Shown here: one piece after another, positions 38,093-47,662 of the stretch
How positions within the stretch are numbered: position 1 is the stretch's first letter
Layout: every line of letters begins with the position of its first letter
Source: Bythopirellula polymerisocia
GTDB taxonomy: Bacteria > Planctomycetota > Planctomycetia > Pirellulales > Lacipirellulaceae
Direction of reading: 5' to 3'
NCBI RefSeq assembly: GCF_007860015.1
Contig: NZ_SJPS01000001.1
Span: 496,001 to 560,000, forward strand
DNA: 64,000 bases
The notes under the pieces: generated by a model
Seen by the model: only the letters and a program-made list of their open reading frames with translations
Database searches by the model: none
What the model was told of the DNA's origin: nothing
Translations under genes and position numbers: made by a program

Positions 38093-40168
38093 ATGTCTAG
38101 AATTTCCATAAGCTTAGGTGGTCTCCTTTTAACCAGTCTGGTCGCACTGAGTGCCATTCAGATAGCGTCGGCACAAGCCCCCCCCATTCCGGGGCAACAA
38201 AACATGCTGCCCGACCCCGAGGTACTCGATCAAGGACCGATCCACGAGGCCTTTGCCGAGCCGCTCGCATTTGAACAGGAAGAAGCCGAAGTGGTGACCA
38301 AACAGCCTCCCGCACCTGTCCAGGAACTCCCTCCGGATGAGCGACCAGAAGGCAAAAATGTTGAATGGATACCCGGTTATTTCAAATTTGATCGCGACCG
38401 GAACGACTTCGTTTGGGTCAGCGGCCTGTGGCGTGATGTGCCTCCCGGCCGAACTTGGATCCCCGGCGAGTGGCAAGAAGTCGATGGTGGTTGGCAATGG
38501 GTGCATGGATTCTGGTCCGATGCCGACCAAGAATTGCGTTTGCTGCCGATTCCTCCTGCTTCTCTAGAAGCAGGACCCTCGAGTCCTGCTCCCGGTGACA
38601 ATTATTCGTGGGCCCCCGGATGTTGGAATTGGCAGAACACAGGCTATGCCTGGCAAGCAGGCTTCTGGTACGAGGCCCAACCCAACTGGGTCTGGATTCC
38701 AAATCATTACAGCTACACGCCGACAGGATGTATTTACGTCAATGGCTATTGGGACTATCCCCCTCAATCCCGCGGCTGGTTGTACGCACCCGTTTACTGG
38801 GGTGGCGGCTACGCCGGTTACGGTGGCAATTATTACTATCGCCCGAGAAGCGTAATCAATACAGGATTGCTTCTAGCCAATCTATTCGTCAACAATCGCT
38901 ACGGTGGTTATTACTACGGATACAACTACGGGCGGCATCCGAATTGGATAAGTCCGTGGGGAGCGAACTATGGCAAATGGGGAAACTACGGACACACTGG
39001 CCAAGGTAAAGGACATCACGGCAGATACGATCCCCTCTGGGCCTACAATCGCGGGAATAATCACGATCGAAATCATCGAGGTGATGACCATCAAGCAGGG
39101 AACTTCAATCGCGGCGACCACCGAGACGGTGACTTCACCAACGGGCGCGATCGCCAAGGTGGAAAGTTGGTAACGTCCGTGGAGGACTTCAAAAAAGATT
39201 ACCAGAAATCTGGAGGAAACAATCGCAAGGTTCGTCAGCTTAGTGACACAGAAGTCGCCAAAGTGCAGAGTCAAGCGAAAAAATACGCGAATTACGACCG
39301 CAGTCGCATTGGCCTCGAAGCCAATTCGGCAGCAGATCTGAAGACTAGCCGCGATGGAAACCGTGCTAAATTCGACGGAAGCAAGACCGCTCAGGGTCGC
39401 ATCCTTCGCCAAGGAGACGGCGGATCACTCCAAGGAGATCTACGCAAAAAGGGGAGTGTTGACGTTCGTAATCAAGGGCAAGGGAGTCGCGATATCCGTA
39501 GCGGTGGAGACATCGAAGCCCGCATTAGTGGCAGCAACCAAGCTGAAATCAAACGAGGCCAGCGCGATAGCGACCTGCGTTCGAATACTCAACTGCAAAG
39601 AAGTGCTCGAATGAAGCAGGATGGCAAGAGTATTGATCTTGGAGCTTCCAATCAGTCTCCCGGCAGTGTGAATCAGCGGTATAAAGGCACTCGCCAAGGC
39701 GACGGATCCGCTCAATCAGGCAGGCAGCAGCTGTATTACCGTGGTTCTCCCAATCAGAGCACCAACGGGCAACAACTTAACCAACAGCAACAGCAGCAGT
39801 TCAAACAGCGGCAACAGAATGTGCCCAATACTCGCACGTTGCAGAATGGCCTTCCGCAAAACGTCAATCCGCAGGGAGCTATCCGCCGAAGTGGAACACC
39901 CGATACCTCAAACATGCGGAGCTACCAGGGGAATGCAAGAGGACAGGGAGCTGCCCAAAGTACCCAACGCTCAATCCAACCAACACAGCGGAACTTCGCA
40001 CCTCAAAGTCGCGGGGCCTACCGCGGCGGCGGTGGCAATCCTGGAGGTGGCAACCAAGCTATTCAGGGAAACCGAGGTGGAGGTGGAGGCGGAAACCAAG
40101 CTAGCGGCGGCAACCGTGGCGGACGAGGAGGGGGAGGTCACCAGGGTGGCGGCAAGAAGGGGCGCTAA
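38093..40168 (+). CDS. secreted YXWGXW-repeat protein with Gln/Gly-rich tail
   Basis: 691 residues. After a signal peptide (MSRISISLGGLLLTSLVALSA) comes a Trp-rich region around 90-230 with repeats such as YAWQAGFW, WQWVHGFW and FVWVSGLW, the YXWGXW type, then a Tyr/Gly-rich stretch (YGGYYYGYNYG). From about residue 330 the protein becomes low-complexity, rich in Arg, Gln, Gly and Asn, ending in a poly-Gly stretch (GGGGGGNQ). The tail looks disordered and basic and could bind nucleic acid or polysaccharide. Function unknown. The kdsD cluster follows after a hairpin. Confidence 0.75.
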   Translation: MSRISISLGGLLLTSLVALSAIQIASAQAPPIPGQQNMLPDPEVLDQGPIHEAFAEPLAFEQEEAEVVTKQPPAPVQELPPDERPEGKNVEWIPGYFKFDRDRNDFVWVSGLWRDVPPGRTWIPGEWQEVDGGWQWVHGFWSDADQELRLLPIPPASLEAGPSSPAPGDNYSWAPGCWNWQNTGYAWQAGFWYEAQPNWVWIPNHYSYTPTGCIYVNGYWDYPPQSRGWLYAPVYWGGGYAGYGGNYYYRPRSVINTGLLLANLFVNNRYGGYYYGYNYGRHPNWISPWGANYGKWGNYGHTGQGKGHHGRYDPLWAYNRGNNHDRNHRGDDHQAGNFNRGDHRDGDFTNGRDRQGGKLVTSVEDFKKDYQKSGGNNRKVRQLSDTEVAKVQSQAKKYANYDRSRIGLEANSAADLKTSRDGNRAKFDGSKTAQGRILRQGDGGSLQGDLRKKGSVDVRNQGQGSRDIRSGGDIEARISGSNQAEIKRGQRDSDLRSNTQLQRSARMKQDGKSIDLGASNQSPGSVNQRYKGTRQGDGSAQSGRQQLYYRGSPNQSTNGQQLNQQQQQQFKQRQQNVPNTRTLQNGLPQNVNPQGAIRRSGTPDTSNMRSYQGNARGQGAAQSTQRSIQPTQRNFAPQSRGAYRGGGGNPGGGNQAIQGNRGGGGGGNQASGGNRGGRGGGGHQGGGKKGR

Positions 40169-40194
40169 ATCTGATACATCGCTCGAGACTTAGC

Positions 40195-40229
40195 GGCAAC
40201 GTGCTAGCACTCCCTGCTCTCACGTTGCC
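40195..40229 (+). terminator. hairpin after the YXWGXW gene
   Basis: GGCAACGTG (40195-40203) and CACGTTGCC (40221-40229) form a perfect 9-bp stem with a 17-base loop. No T-tract follows, so it could be a Rho-dependent stop or an RNA stabiliser. Confidence 0.4.
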
Positions 40230-40302
40230 TCAATAGTTCAAAACTCCTACTATCCGGCCCACGAATTTCCACCTCCCACGCTGTGTCAAGGAAGACCCAC
40301 CG

Positions 40303-41418
40303 ATGAGCACGGATGCTGCGCTCCGCAAGCGAGCGATCGAACCTGAATTCCCTTCTCCTTCGGACCCCCCTTCACAAGAAGAAGTCTTGCGACTTGGTCG
40401 CCAAGTTGTCCGCGCTGAAGCGCGCGCGCTCACTGATCTAGTCAAGAAACTCGACGACAATTTCTATGCTGCCGTCGAATGGATTCATCAACTGCAGGGC
40501 GATCTAATCATCACCGGCATGGGTAAGGCGGGGCACATCGCACAGAAACTTGCGGCCACTTTTGCCTCCACGGGCACAAGGGCCCACTTTCTGCATCCCG
40601 CCGAAGCAATCCACGGCGACCTGGGTCGTGTGAAGTCGGGAGATGTCGTACTGCTATTATCGCAAAGCGGCGAGACGGCAGAAATCGTCGGCCTGCTCCC
40701 AAGCTTTGCACAGCTCGATGTGCCGATGGTCGCGATCACCGCCAGCCAGGAAAGCACCCTGGGACGCAGCGCTGATGTGACCATCGAACTCGGTTCCCTC
40801 GACGAAGCCTGTTCACTCGGTCTGGCTCCGAGCACCAGCACTACTGTCATGTTGGCTTTAGGTGATGCACTCGCACTAGTCGTAAGTCACTTGCGCGGTT
40901 TTGAAGCGGAGGATTTCGCCCGTTATCACCCCGGCGGATCGCTTGGCTTGAAGCTCAGCACCATCGAAAACCACATGCGGCCACTCAGCGAATGCCGACA
41001 TGCGCCAGAGAGTGCCACGATTCGCGAAGTACTGGTGACCTGCACCAAGCCCGGACGACGTAGCGGGGCCATTATGCTAGTCGACGCCGAAGGTTGTCTC
41101 ACCGGCTTGTTCACTGACAGCGACTTAGCTCGCTTGATCGAGAACCGCCAAGACCACACTCTCGACGGGCCTGTGAGCAATGTGATGATCAAATCCCCCA
41201 CCACGATTGCCGCCGGCTCAAAGATGAGTGCCGCCATCGAATTGCTCGCTGACCGCAAAATCAGCGAACTTCCAGTAATTGATGAAGCTGGATGCCCGGT
41301 CGGCCTGATTGACGTGACCGACGTAATGAGTCTGCTACCAGAGACCACTCCCTCTAAACCGCGTAAGATCATTCGCCCCACTGTGCGAATCTATGCCGTC
41401 GATGAATACGCAGATTGA
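40303..41418 (+). CDS. kdsD: arabinose-5-phosphate isomerase (KpsF/GutQ family)
   Basis: This isomerase turns ribulose 5-phosphate into arabinose 5-phosphate, the first step to Kdo. The 371 residues comprise an SIS domain (LIITGMGKAGHIAQKLAATF, LLLSQSGETAEI, HPGGSLGLKL) and two CBS domains from about 225 on (GAIMLVDAEGCLTGLFTDSDL, ISELPVIDEAGCPVGLIDVTD). About 45 extra N-terminal residues precede the usual start. It is followed by kdsC after a repeat-filled spacer of 126 bases. Confidence 0.93.
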   Translation: MSTDAALRKRAIEPEFPSPSDPPSQEEVLRLGRQVVRAEARALTDLVKKLDDNFYAAVEWIHQLQGDLIITGMGKAGHIAQKLAATFASTGTRAHFLHPAEAIHGDLGRVKSGDVVLLLSQSGETAEIVGLLPSFAQLDVPMVAITASQESTLGRSADVTIELGSLDEACSLGLAPSTSTTVMLALGDALALVVSHLRGFEAEDFARYHPGGSLGLKLSTIENHMRPLSECRHAPESATIREVLVTCTKPGRRSGAIMLVDAEGCLTGLFTDSDLARLIENRQDHTLDGPVSNVMIKSPTTIAAGSKMSAAIELLADRKISELPVIDEAGCPVGLIDVTDVMSLLPETTPSKPRKIIRPTVRIYAVDEYAD

Positions 41419-41467
41419 AAATAGAGATTAGAGGTCGGAGATTAGAGGCTAGGGAATTCGATCGGCC

Positions 41468-41544
41468 AACCTCTAACCTCTAACCTCTAACCTCTAACCT
41501 CTAACCTCTAACCTCTAACCTCTAACCTCTAACCTCTAACCTCT
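41468..41544 (+). repeat. 11 tandem copies of AACCTCT ending at the kdsC start codon
   Basis: Exactly eleven perfect copies of the heptamer run from 41468 to 41544, and the kdsC ATG starts at 41545. Purine-rich complements (TTAGAGGTCGG, ATTAGAGGCTAGG) lie just upstream at about 41428-41453, so the message can fold into a hairpin over the start. No Shine-Dalgarno site is left in front of kdsC. The unit of 7 can change number by slippage and so move the fold. Confidence 0.95.
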
Positions 41545-42057
41545 ATGTACGCTGCGATTCGATTGATCCTTTCCGACGTCGACGGGGTGCTTACTGATGG
41601 GCGCTTGATTTACGACAGTCAGGGTGGCGAAGCAAAGCAATTTCACATTCGCGACGGGCAAGGGATTCGTCTCTGGCAACAGAATGGTGGGGAGTTTGGA
41701 ATCGTTACGGCTCGCCGTTCGCCGATGGTCACACGTCGCGCCGCCGAGCTCGACATCACTCTTCTAAGGCAAGGGGCAAAAAACAAACTCGCCGATGTGA
41801 GTGAGATTGCGACTGAATTTGGATGCGGTCTGAATGAGATTTGTTACGTGGGCGATGATTTACTCGATTTGGCCACGATCGAATCCGTAGGTTTGGGAGT
41901 AGCGGTCGCCGACGCTGTCGAAGAAGTCCGCCAAGCAGCCAAATATGTCACGAGCCAACCAGGAGGGCAGGGGGCAATCCGAGAACTCATCGAACTCATC
42001 TTAAAAAACACAAATCGCTGGGAATCAACGATCAGGAATTTTGGGGCAAGAGGCTAG
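41545..42057 (+). CDS. kdsC: 3-deoxy-manno-octulosonate-8-phosphatase (HAD)
   Basis: 170 residues, the usual size for KdsC, a tetrameric HAD phosphatase that makes free Kdo. Motifs: SDVDGVLTDG (motif I), GIVTARRS (motif II), the Lys in KNKLADVSEI and GDDLLDLATIESVGLGVAVADA (motif IV, written in parts). Position after kdsD is the same as in the E. coli LPS operon. Its ribosome-binding region is replaced by the heptamer repeats. Confidence 0.93.
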   Translation: MYAAIRLILSDVDGVLTDGRLIYDSQGGEAKQFHIRDGQGIRLWQQNGGEFGIVTARRSPMVTRRAAELDITLLRQGAKNKLADVSEIATEFGCGLNEICYVGDDLLDLATIESVGLGVAVADAVEEVRQAAKYVTSQPGGQGAIRELIELILKNTNRWESTIRNFGARG

Positions 42058-42135
42058 TTGTCAGAGGTTAGGAAATCGCTTGGCTCCTATCTTTTTCTCC
42101 ATCCCCTTGCCTCGAACCTCTAGCATCTAGCCTCT
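42049..42135 (+). repeat. inverted-repeat spacer before the OstA-like gene, same motif as the heptamer
   Basis: AGAGGCTAG (42049-42057, including the kdsC stop) and CAGAGGTTAGG (42062-42072) are complementary to CTAGCCTCT (42127-42135) and to AACCTCTAG (42115-42123). The two arms enclose a pyrimidine-rich loop and the ATG at 42140 follows at once. The arms resemble those of the repeat before kdsC, but as single imperfect copies. Confidence 0.7.
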
Positions 42136-42139
42136 CTTC

Positions 42140-45112
42140 ATGTTTACCCGCCTCACGCACGCTGCTGTTGCCTTCGCCATCACCGTGGTGGTCTACCAGG
42201 TGTACGTGTTACTGGCAGTGCCGTTATTGGAGCCGAATCGGCGGGCTAATTTGATCGATCTAGCTGAGTTGGATCTTGCGGCTAAGCCGCGCGTTGCTAC
42301 GCACAAGCACCGAGAAATGCTCGCTGCCTACTTCCCCGCCGATCACTGGACACTTCAGAAGCCCCCCAAGAGTTTCGACAATGGCCAGGCGATGATTCTG
42401 GTGGATGATTACCAACCGCACGAATCGGGTCAGGTTCGCGTGCAGAAATGTGCGTTGTTATTCTTCCCCCATGAGCGCGTGATGGGCGAAACACCTCCTC
42501 GCGATGCCGTCATCCTCGAAGCACCTCACGGGGCCATACTCCAACTCGACGAAGGTTTCCTTGCCGGTTTCAAAGGGGTCGGTCGCATGCAATGGGCAAA
42601 GCTGCTCGGCGAAATTACCGTCCGCAGCGATATGCGCGAGCAAGGTCCCCAGGACGATCTCCTGCTCAAGACCCGCGATCTCTACGTCAATCAAGATTTG
42701 ATTCGCACTGATGCCGAGGTCGAAATGCGACTTGGTCCCCATTGGGGACGAGGCAAGATTTTAGAAATCAGGCTGGTAGCCATCGAACGAGGACGAACCT
42801 CGGCTGCGGGTCCCGACATCGGCGGGATCGATTCCTTGGAAATTCGACAAGACGTCGCCGCTGAATTGTCGATCGGTGAGACCACCCTGTTGGGCAACAA
42901 CGACTCGAGCCAGGAAACGCCCCCGGTCGAGGTCCGTAGCCAGGGACGTTTCAAATTTGATTTCTCCACCAACGTGGCATCATTCATCGACCAAGTGCGA
43001 TTGAAACAAGTCTACTCCAATGGTGCCCGCAATCGCTTGCTCTGCGAAGAGCTCAACCTCTATATGGCGACCGACCAACAGTCTGTGCTCGATGAGGAAT
43101 CGTCCTATCCAACTACTTCGGTAGCTGGCCGCGCCCGTACCCTCTCCCAGCTGCTCCCAGGAACCGTGGAAGCCCACGGCACCGATCTCAAACCCGTGGA
43201 ACTTACCGTAGAGACCCATGCAGCTTCGGCACGCTGCGGCTTGTTGCGGCTAGAGTTAGGTCCCCAACGTGTCACCTTCAGCAGCCAGGATGAAATTGAA
43301 CTCAAGTACAAAGGGAACGAAATTCACGCACCCCTGGTGCAATACCAGGCTCCACCAAAGGCCTCTGGCTATCAGATCGGTACGTTGCTTGCGGCGGGGA
43401 ACGGTTGGCTCAAATCGGCAGCGAATTCTTCTCAGCGTGTTGAGCTCCGCTGGACCGATGGCATCAACATGCGTCACATCCAGGGCAAACCCGTCCTTAC
43501 TGTACGCGGAAGACCACGGCTGACGACATCAGCTGGCCGTCTGTGGGCCGACGAACTAGAAATGGTTTTGCGCGAACGTGCCGTCGACGGTAGCGAGGAG
43601 GATTTGCTCCCCGCCGATATCGCCCCCGAAAGGATGACCGCGCGGGGGCACGTTGATATCGACTCGACACAGCTCAGTGGCAAGATCAATCGCCTGAAAA
43701 TCGACGTACAATATTTGCCAATCGATCTCTCGCTAGGGAATGCCAGCGGTGGCGCTCCCGCCAGCGCGCTACTGGGGGGTGGGACAAATGCCTCGGCACG
43801 TGCCTATCGCATCGACGGCGACACATTGGACATCGGAGTCATTGTCCGCGATGCGCAACCCCAAATCAGCTCGCTGGACGTTCGCGGCGAACTCGAATTT
43901 CGCGAAGAAGCTGCCAACGGTGCTGGAGCACAGCCTTTGATAGTTCGCGGAAAAGAGTTGCAGATCAGGAACGCCGAGACCTCCGCCGCCAAAATTTCAC
44001 TCCGCGGACAACCAGCAACCATTACCGCCGCGGGGATGGCCATCGAGGCCGTCGAGTTGCAGGTTAACCGGGGTACGAGTGCGGCTAAGATCAACGCACC
44101 GGGGCAATTGGTGTTGCCCATCGAGCGCGATCTCCAAGGTCAACTCCTCGCTCAACCTGAACCACTGGAAGTCACCTGGCAAGGGGGCATGAATCTTGAA
44201 AACGATCGCGTCATCTTCCACGGCAATGTGGTCGCCCGCACTTCCTCTGGCCAGCTTAACACCGAACGACTCGTGGTAGTATTATCGGCGTCCATCCAAT
44301 TCGATGGCACCACCCAGGCCAGCCAAACCCAACTCACCCAGCTGGAATGCTGGGAAGGGGTTTCCGCTCAGTTCATCCAACGTGATGCCGTGGGAATCAC
44401 ATCGATTCACAAGATGAAGCTCAAGTCGCTCCGCGCCAACCAAGTCACTGGTTTGGTCGACGGCAACGGTCCTGGCGTGATCGAGTCGGTCCATCTCTCG
44501 ACAAGCGCGATGCCCGGCGCTCCTGCGGCCCCCTTCGCTGACGTGACTCCTTCGACGAACTTCTCAGCGGTGGGCGCGAGCCGCATTCCTCAGAATCTAC
44601 GATTCCTACGGGTCGACTTCCTCCGAGGCGTACAAGGGAATCTCAACGAGGACCGGGTGGCGGTGGAAGGTGATGTAAAGGCCGTTTACGGTCCCGTCGA
44701 TTCTTGGGAGCAAACCTTGCCAACGCAACTGCAGGGATCCCCCGCTCCGGACACGGTTTACATCGAATGCCAAAGCCTGCAAGTGGCCCAAAGTCCAGCA
44801 GCCCGTTTACAGCGAGACCCCCGTACCGGTTCGGTGGAACTCCTTGCCGAGGGACATGTGATTATAGAAGGCCTGGCTGGCAACCAAGGCACTTTCACTG
44901 CCAACGCCCATATCGCCAAATATGACCAACAGAAGTCGAAGTTCTTATTGCAAGGTGACGGAGTCCGGCCCGCGACACTCACCGGTCAGAAATCCCCTGG
45001 TGCCCAATTAAACGAGCAAACCTTCAACAGCCTCGAGTACAATCAGTCCACCGACGAATGGAAAGCCACCGGCGTCGGCCGCGGCCAACTCAACGGATTC
45101 CCAGGAAAGTAG
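42140..45112 (+). CDS. large OstA/LptC-like LPS-assembly protein
   Basis: 990 residues. One N-terminal membrane helix (VAFAITVVVYQVYVLLAVPLL) anchors a long beta-rich region with repeated VRxxxRLxxxGxxLxAxx-type strands (LLLKTRDLYVNQDLIRTDAEV, DNKLELRWTDGI-like turns), as in the beta-jellyroll of LptC/LptA (OstA). The kdsD-kdsC-lptC order of the E. coli LPS operon supports an LPS-export role. The size is many times that of LptC (about 190 residues), so several OstA-like units may be joined, bridging a wide periplasm. No lptB follows. Confidence 0.65.
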   Translation: MFTRLTHAAVAFAITVVVYQVYVLLAVPLLEPNRRANLIDLAELDLAAKPRVATHKHREMLAAYFPADHWTLQKPPKSFDNGQAMILVDDYQPHESGQVRVQKCALLFFPHERVMGETPPRDAVILEAPHGAILQLDEGFLAGFKGVGRMQWAKLLGEITVRSDMREQGPQDDLLLKTRDLYVNQDLIRTDAEVEMRLGPHWGRGKILEIRLVAIERGRTSAAGPDIGGIDSLEIRQDVAAELSIGETTLLGNNDSSQETPPVEVRSQGRFKFDFSTNVASFIDQVRLKQVYSNGARNRLLCEELNLYMATDQQSVLDEESSYPTTSVAGRARTLSQLLPGTVEAHGTDLKPVELTVETHAASARCGLLRLELGPQRVTFSSQDEIELKYKGNEIHAPLVQYQAPPKASGYQIGTLLAAGNGWLKSAANSSQRVELRWTDGINMRHIQGKPVLTVRGRPRLTTSAGRLWADELEMVLRERAVDGSEEDLLPADIAPERMTARGHVDIDSTQLSGKINRLKIDVQYLPIDLSLGNASGGAPASALLGGGTNASARAYRIDGDTLDIGVIVRDAQPQISSLDVRGELEFREEAANGAGAQPLIVRGKELQIRNAETSAAKISLRGQPATITAAGMAIEAVELQVNRGTSAAKINAPGQLVLPIERDLQGQLLAQPEPLEVTWQGGMNLENDRVIFHGNVVARTSSGQLNTERLVVVLSASIQFDGTTQASQTQLTQLECWEGVSAQFIQRDAVGITSIHKMKLKSLRANQVTGLVDGNGPGVIESVHLSTSAMPGAPAAPFADVTPSTNFSAVGASRIPQNLRFLRVDFLRGVQGNLNEDRVAVEGDVKAVYGPVDSWEQTLPTQLQGSPAPDTVYIECQSLQVAQSPAARLQRDPRTGSVELLAEGHVIIEGLAGNQGTFTANAHIAKYDQQKSKFLLQGDGVRPATLTGQKSPGAQLNEQTFNSLEYNQSTDEWKATGVGRGQLNGFPGK

Positions 45113-45172
45113 TTCCACCCCCCTTAGCCGCGACGCGCCGTCGAGTCTCACGAGACAAAGCGGAGCGCGGAG

Positions 45173-45925
45173 TCAAACCACCCGCAATCGTTCCTGTTCC
45201 AAACTTTTCATCAAAAAATCGAATGCCGGCTCTGCCATTCTCGCAACATACTTCCAACTATGCCCGCCTGCTTGGGTTTCAAGATCGCACTCATGAAGTA
45301 CGCCAAGCGAAAAGAGTTTCATCCGCAAGCGATCCGCTGAGTCCCACCACCGAAAGTCATCGGGGTCGCAGCAGAACCATTGATGACGGGGCCAATTCAA
45401 GGGATGAATGTGCAGCGTCGCGGTGTCTTGCCGGGCATCCTCAGCATCGCGATACATGCGCGAGAGCGTCGGGTCTCCCTCGTCGATCTTTTTCTGAAAA
45501 TCGATAGCCGGGAAGAATGCCGCCACGGTGGGGAATAGGTTTGGGTACTTGTAGGCGAGTCGCAGCGCCCCCTGTCCTCCCATACTGACCCCCAAGAGCG
45601 CAATCTGCGGCGGACGACAATCCCAACGCTCCGCCACATAAGGCAGCACTTGCTTCAGTAAGTACTGCTCCACACTAACCTCCGGATCAAACTCCACGGA
45701 AATCCGATCCGACCACCAAGTCTCCCCCGTCACCGGGGCGATGGCCCGCAGGCCATGCTGCTCCAATTGCCGAGTAATCCGCGGCTGATCCGCCAGATTC
45801 TCAACCGAGCTTCCATGAAGATAGAGTATCGTGTACCCATGAGGGGAAACAGTGCCAGGCTCGAAAACATGACACGGATGCCCCGCAACCTCGGTAGTGG
45901 TCCATTGATCGGCAAATGTTGACAT
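45173..45925 (-). CDS. alpha/beta-hydrolase (esterase D-like)
   Basis: 250 residues with the nucleophile Ser in GVSMGGQGA, an Asp in the PDDFRWWD stretch and His in AGGHSW. The fold and length fit the carboxylesterase/S-formylglutathione hydrolase group, but the specific signature of that enzyme is absent. No signal peptide. It is convergent with the OstA-like gene and divergent from the sugar decarboxylase. Confidence 0.75.
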   Translation of the reverse strand: MSTFADQWTTTEVAGHPCHVFEPGTVSPHGYTILYLHGSSVENLADQPRITRQLEQHGLRAIAPVTGETWWSDRISVEFDPEVSVEQYLLKQVLPYVAERWDCRPPQIALLGVSMGGQGALRLAYKYPNLFPTVAAFFPAIDFQKKIDEGDPTLSRMYRDAEDARQDTATLHIHPLNWPRHQWFCCDPDDFRWWDSADRLRMKLFSLGVLHECDLETQAGGHSWKYVARMAEPAFDFLMKSLEQERLRVV

Positions 45926-46044
45926 GGGGCCAAAGCCGCTCTTTCGTACTTGGTCATTGGGTGTTCGTCATTTAGAATAGACAATCTACAGCAATCCAGT
46001 GCAAAGTTACAATCAACATCCCAGTAGAGAGATATTAAACCAGT

Positions 46045-47019
46045 ATGTCGGCAAGCAAGCGAATCTTAGTTACGGGCGGGGCAGGGTTCTTGGGTTCGCA
46101 CCTCTGCGAGCGGATGGTCGAAGACGGTCATGATGTGATTTGTCTCGACAATTTCTTCACCAGCCAGAAGACCAACGTGGCCCATCTGCTAGACAAGCCG
46201 AACTTCGAGCTGTTGCGCCACGATATCACGCACCCGATCTTTCTCGAAGTCGATCAAATATACAACCTTGCCTGTCCCGCTTCGCCGGGACACTATCAGT
46301 ACAATCCCATTAAGACAATGAAGACCTCCGTGATGGGGGCGATCAATATGCTCGGGCTAGCCAAGCGGTGCAATGCCCGGGTTTTGCAGGCTTCTACGAG
46401 TGAAGTGTACGGTGATCCCGAAGTCCATCCCCAAACCGAAGACTATCGCGGCTCAGTCAATCCAATCGGCCCGCGGGCATGTTACGACGAAGGCAAGCGC
46501 GCAGCCGAAACCTTGTTCATGGACTATCATCGGCGAAACAAAGTCGATATTCGCATCGTGCGGATTTTCAATACCTATGGCCCGCGCATGCATCCCTACG
46601 ATGGCCGCGTCGTTTCGAACTTCATTCGCCAGGCGCTGCTGGGCGAAGACATCACTATCTTCGGTGATGGCTCCCAGACCCGCTCGTTCTGCTACCGCGA
46701 CGAACTGGTCGAAGGGATTATCCGCATGATGAATGGCCCGGAAGATTGCCTTGGCCCCATTAATCTCGGTAACCCGGTCGAGTTCACGATCCGCGAGTTG
46801 GCCGATTTGGTGATCGAACTCACCGGCACAAAATCAAAGCTTGTCAAACGTCCGCTACCAGCAGACGATCCGACGCGCCGACAACCAGACATCACTCTCG
46901 CCAAGAAACATTTGAACTGGGAGCCCAAGGTGCCACTCCGCGACGGGCTGGCAGAGACGATCAAGTGGTTCCGCACGATTCGACTAGAAGACTACCGCGC
47001 TCCAACGCCGAACTACTGA
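46045..47019 (+). CDS. UDP-glucuronate decarboxylase (UXS, UDP-xylose synthase)
   Basis: 324 residues, an extended [18 protein letters not shown] (NAD), [24 protein letters not shown], and YDEGKRAAE with the catalytic Tyr-xxx-Lys. The form YDEGKR and the ending fit UXS, which makes UDP-xylose for glycans. GAGAGA lies upstream of the ATG. It is followed by convergent VanZ-like gene 10 bases on. Confidence 0.92.
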   Translation: MSASKRILVTGGAGFLGSHLCERMVEDGHDVICLDNFFTSQKTNVAHLLDKPNFELLRHDITHPIFLEVDQIYNLACPASPGHYQYNPIKTMKTSVMGAINMLGLAKRCNARVLQASTSEVYGDPEVHPQTEDYRGSVNPIGPRACYDEGKRAAETLFMDYHRRNKVDIRIVRIFNTYGPRMHPYDGRVVSNFIRQALLGEDITIFGDGSQTRSFCYRDELVEGIIRMMNGPEDCLGPINLGNPVEFTIRELADLVIELTGTKSKLVKRPLPADDPTRRQPDITLAKKHLNWEPKVPLRDGLAETIKWFRTIRLEDYRAPTPNY

Positions 47020-47029
47020 GCATCTTTCG

Positions 47030-47464
47030 CTACGATAAGGGACGAGATCCAGAATTGCGTAGCAAGAAACGGTAGAGCAGCGGGCGCAGGCACCGAAAAA
47101 GCGTCAACCCGACGATTATCCCTAGCACATCGCACAACCAGTCGAGACCATCACAAGTGCGTCCCACGGGAATTTGTGTAAGCTCGTCTATTGCACCATA
47201 GAGAGTCGCTCCGAGCCAGACGACAAAATAATGAACAGGTTGCAACGGGCCCGTACTCAACTCCCAACTCGCCAGGATGCCAAAAGTCAGGGTCGCATAG
47301 GCCAGAAAATGAATCCACTTGTCGGAATAATGGAATGTGTGTACCGCGTCGCTCGGAATATGCGTGCCAATAAACATGACCACCAAGCACAACAAGGTGG
47401 CTCGGCGGGCCAGCGTTGCCGCCCATTGAATTCGATTCATAGTTGTCGTGACTCGTTGACTCAT
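47030..47464 (-). CDS. VanZ-like membrane protein
   Basis: 144 residues with four membrane helices (LLCLVVMFIGTHIP, WIHFLAYATLTFGILA, HYFVVWLGATLYGAIDELTQ, WLCDVLGIIVGLTLF). The pattern DKWIHFLAY and GAIDELTQ...DWLCDVLG is that of VanZ-like proteins (teicoplanin resistance family), whose function is mostly unknown. Confidence 0.85.
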   Translation of the reverse strand: MSQRVTTTMNRIQWAATLARRATLLCLVVMFIGTHIPSDAVHTFHYSDKWIHFLAYATLTFGILASWELSTGPLQPVHYFVVWLGATLYGAIDELTQIPVGRTCDGLDWLCDVLGIIVGLTLFRCLRPLLYRFLLRNSGSRPLS

Positions 47465-47662
47465 ACGGAAGTTCCAACAAGGTATTGTAGCAGGGAATTC
47501 ATGCCCAGGGAAAAGCTTGCCGGATTTCAGTATTTAGATTCTGCATTAGATGGGGCAGGCTGTGCGAGTTTTTGTACGATTGCCACCTCTCAGGGGTTCG
47601 TCTGAGCCTTATTTTGCCGAAAATTCGCCCACCATTCGACTGCCACAAAGCTATCAATCACT

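Noticed and set aside
37752..38111. 119-codon frame before the YXWGXW gene
   Set aside because: Cys- and Pro-rich with no motif, overlaps the gene start and begins inside the terminator hairpin.
41468..41544. CRISPR array
   Set aside because: Units of 7 bases without spacers; it is a simple tandem repeat.
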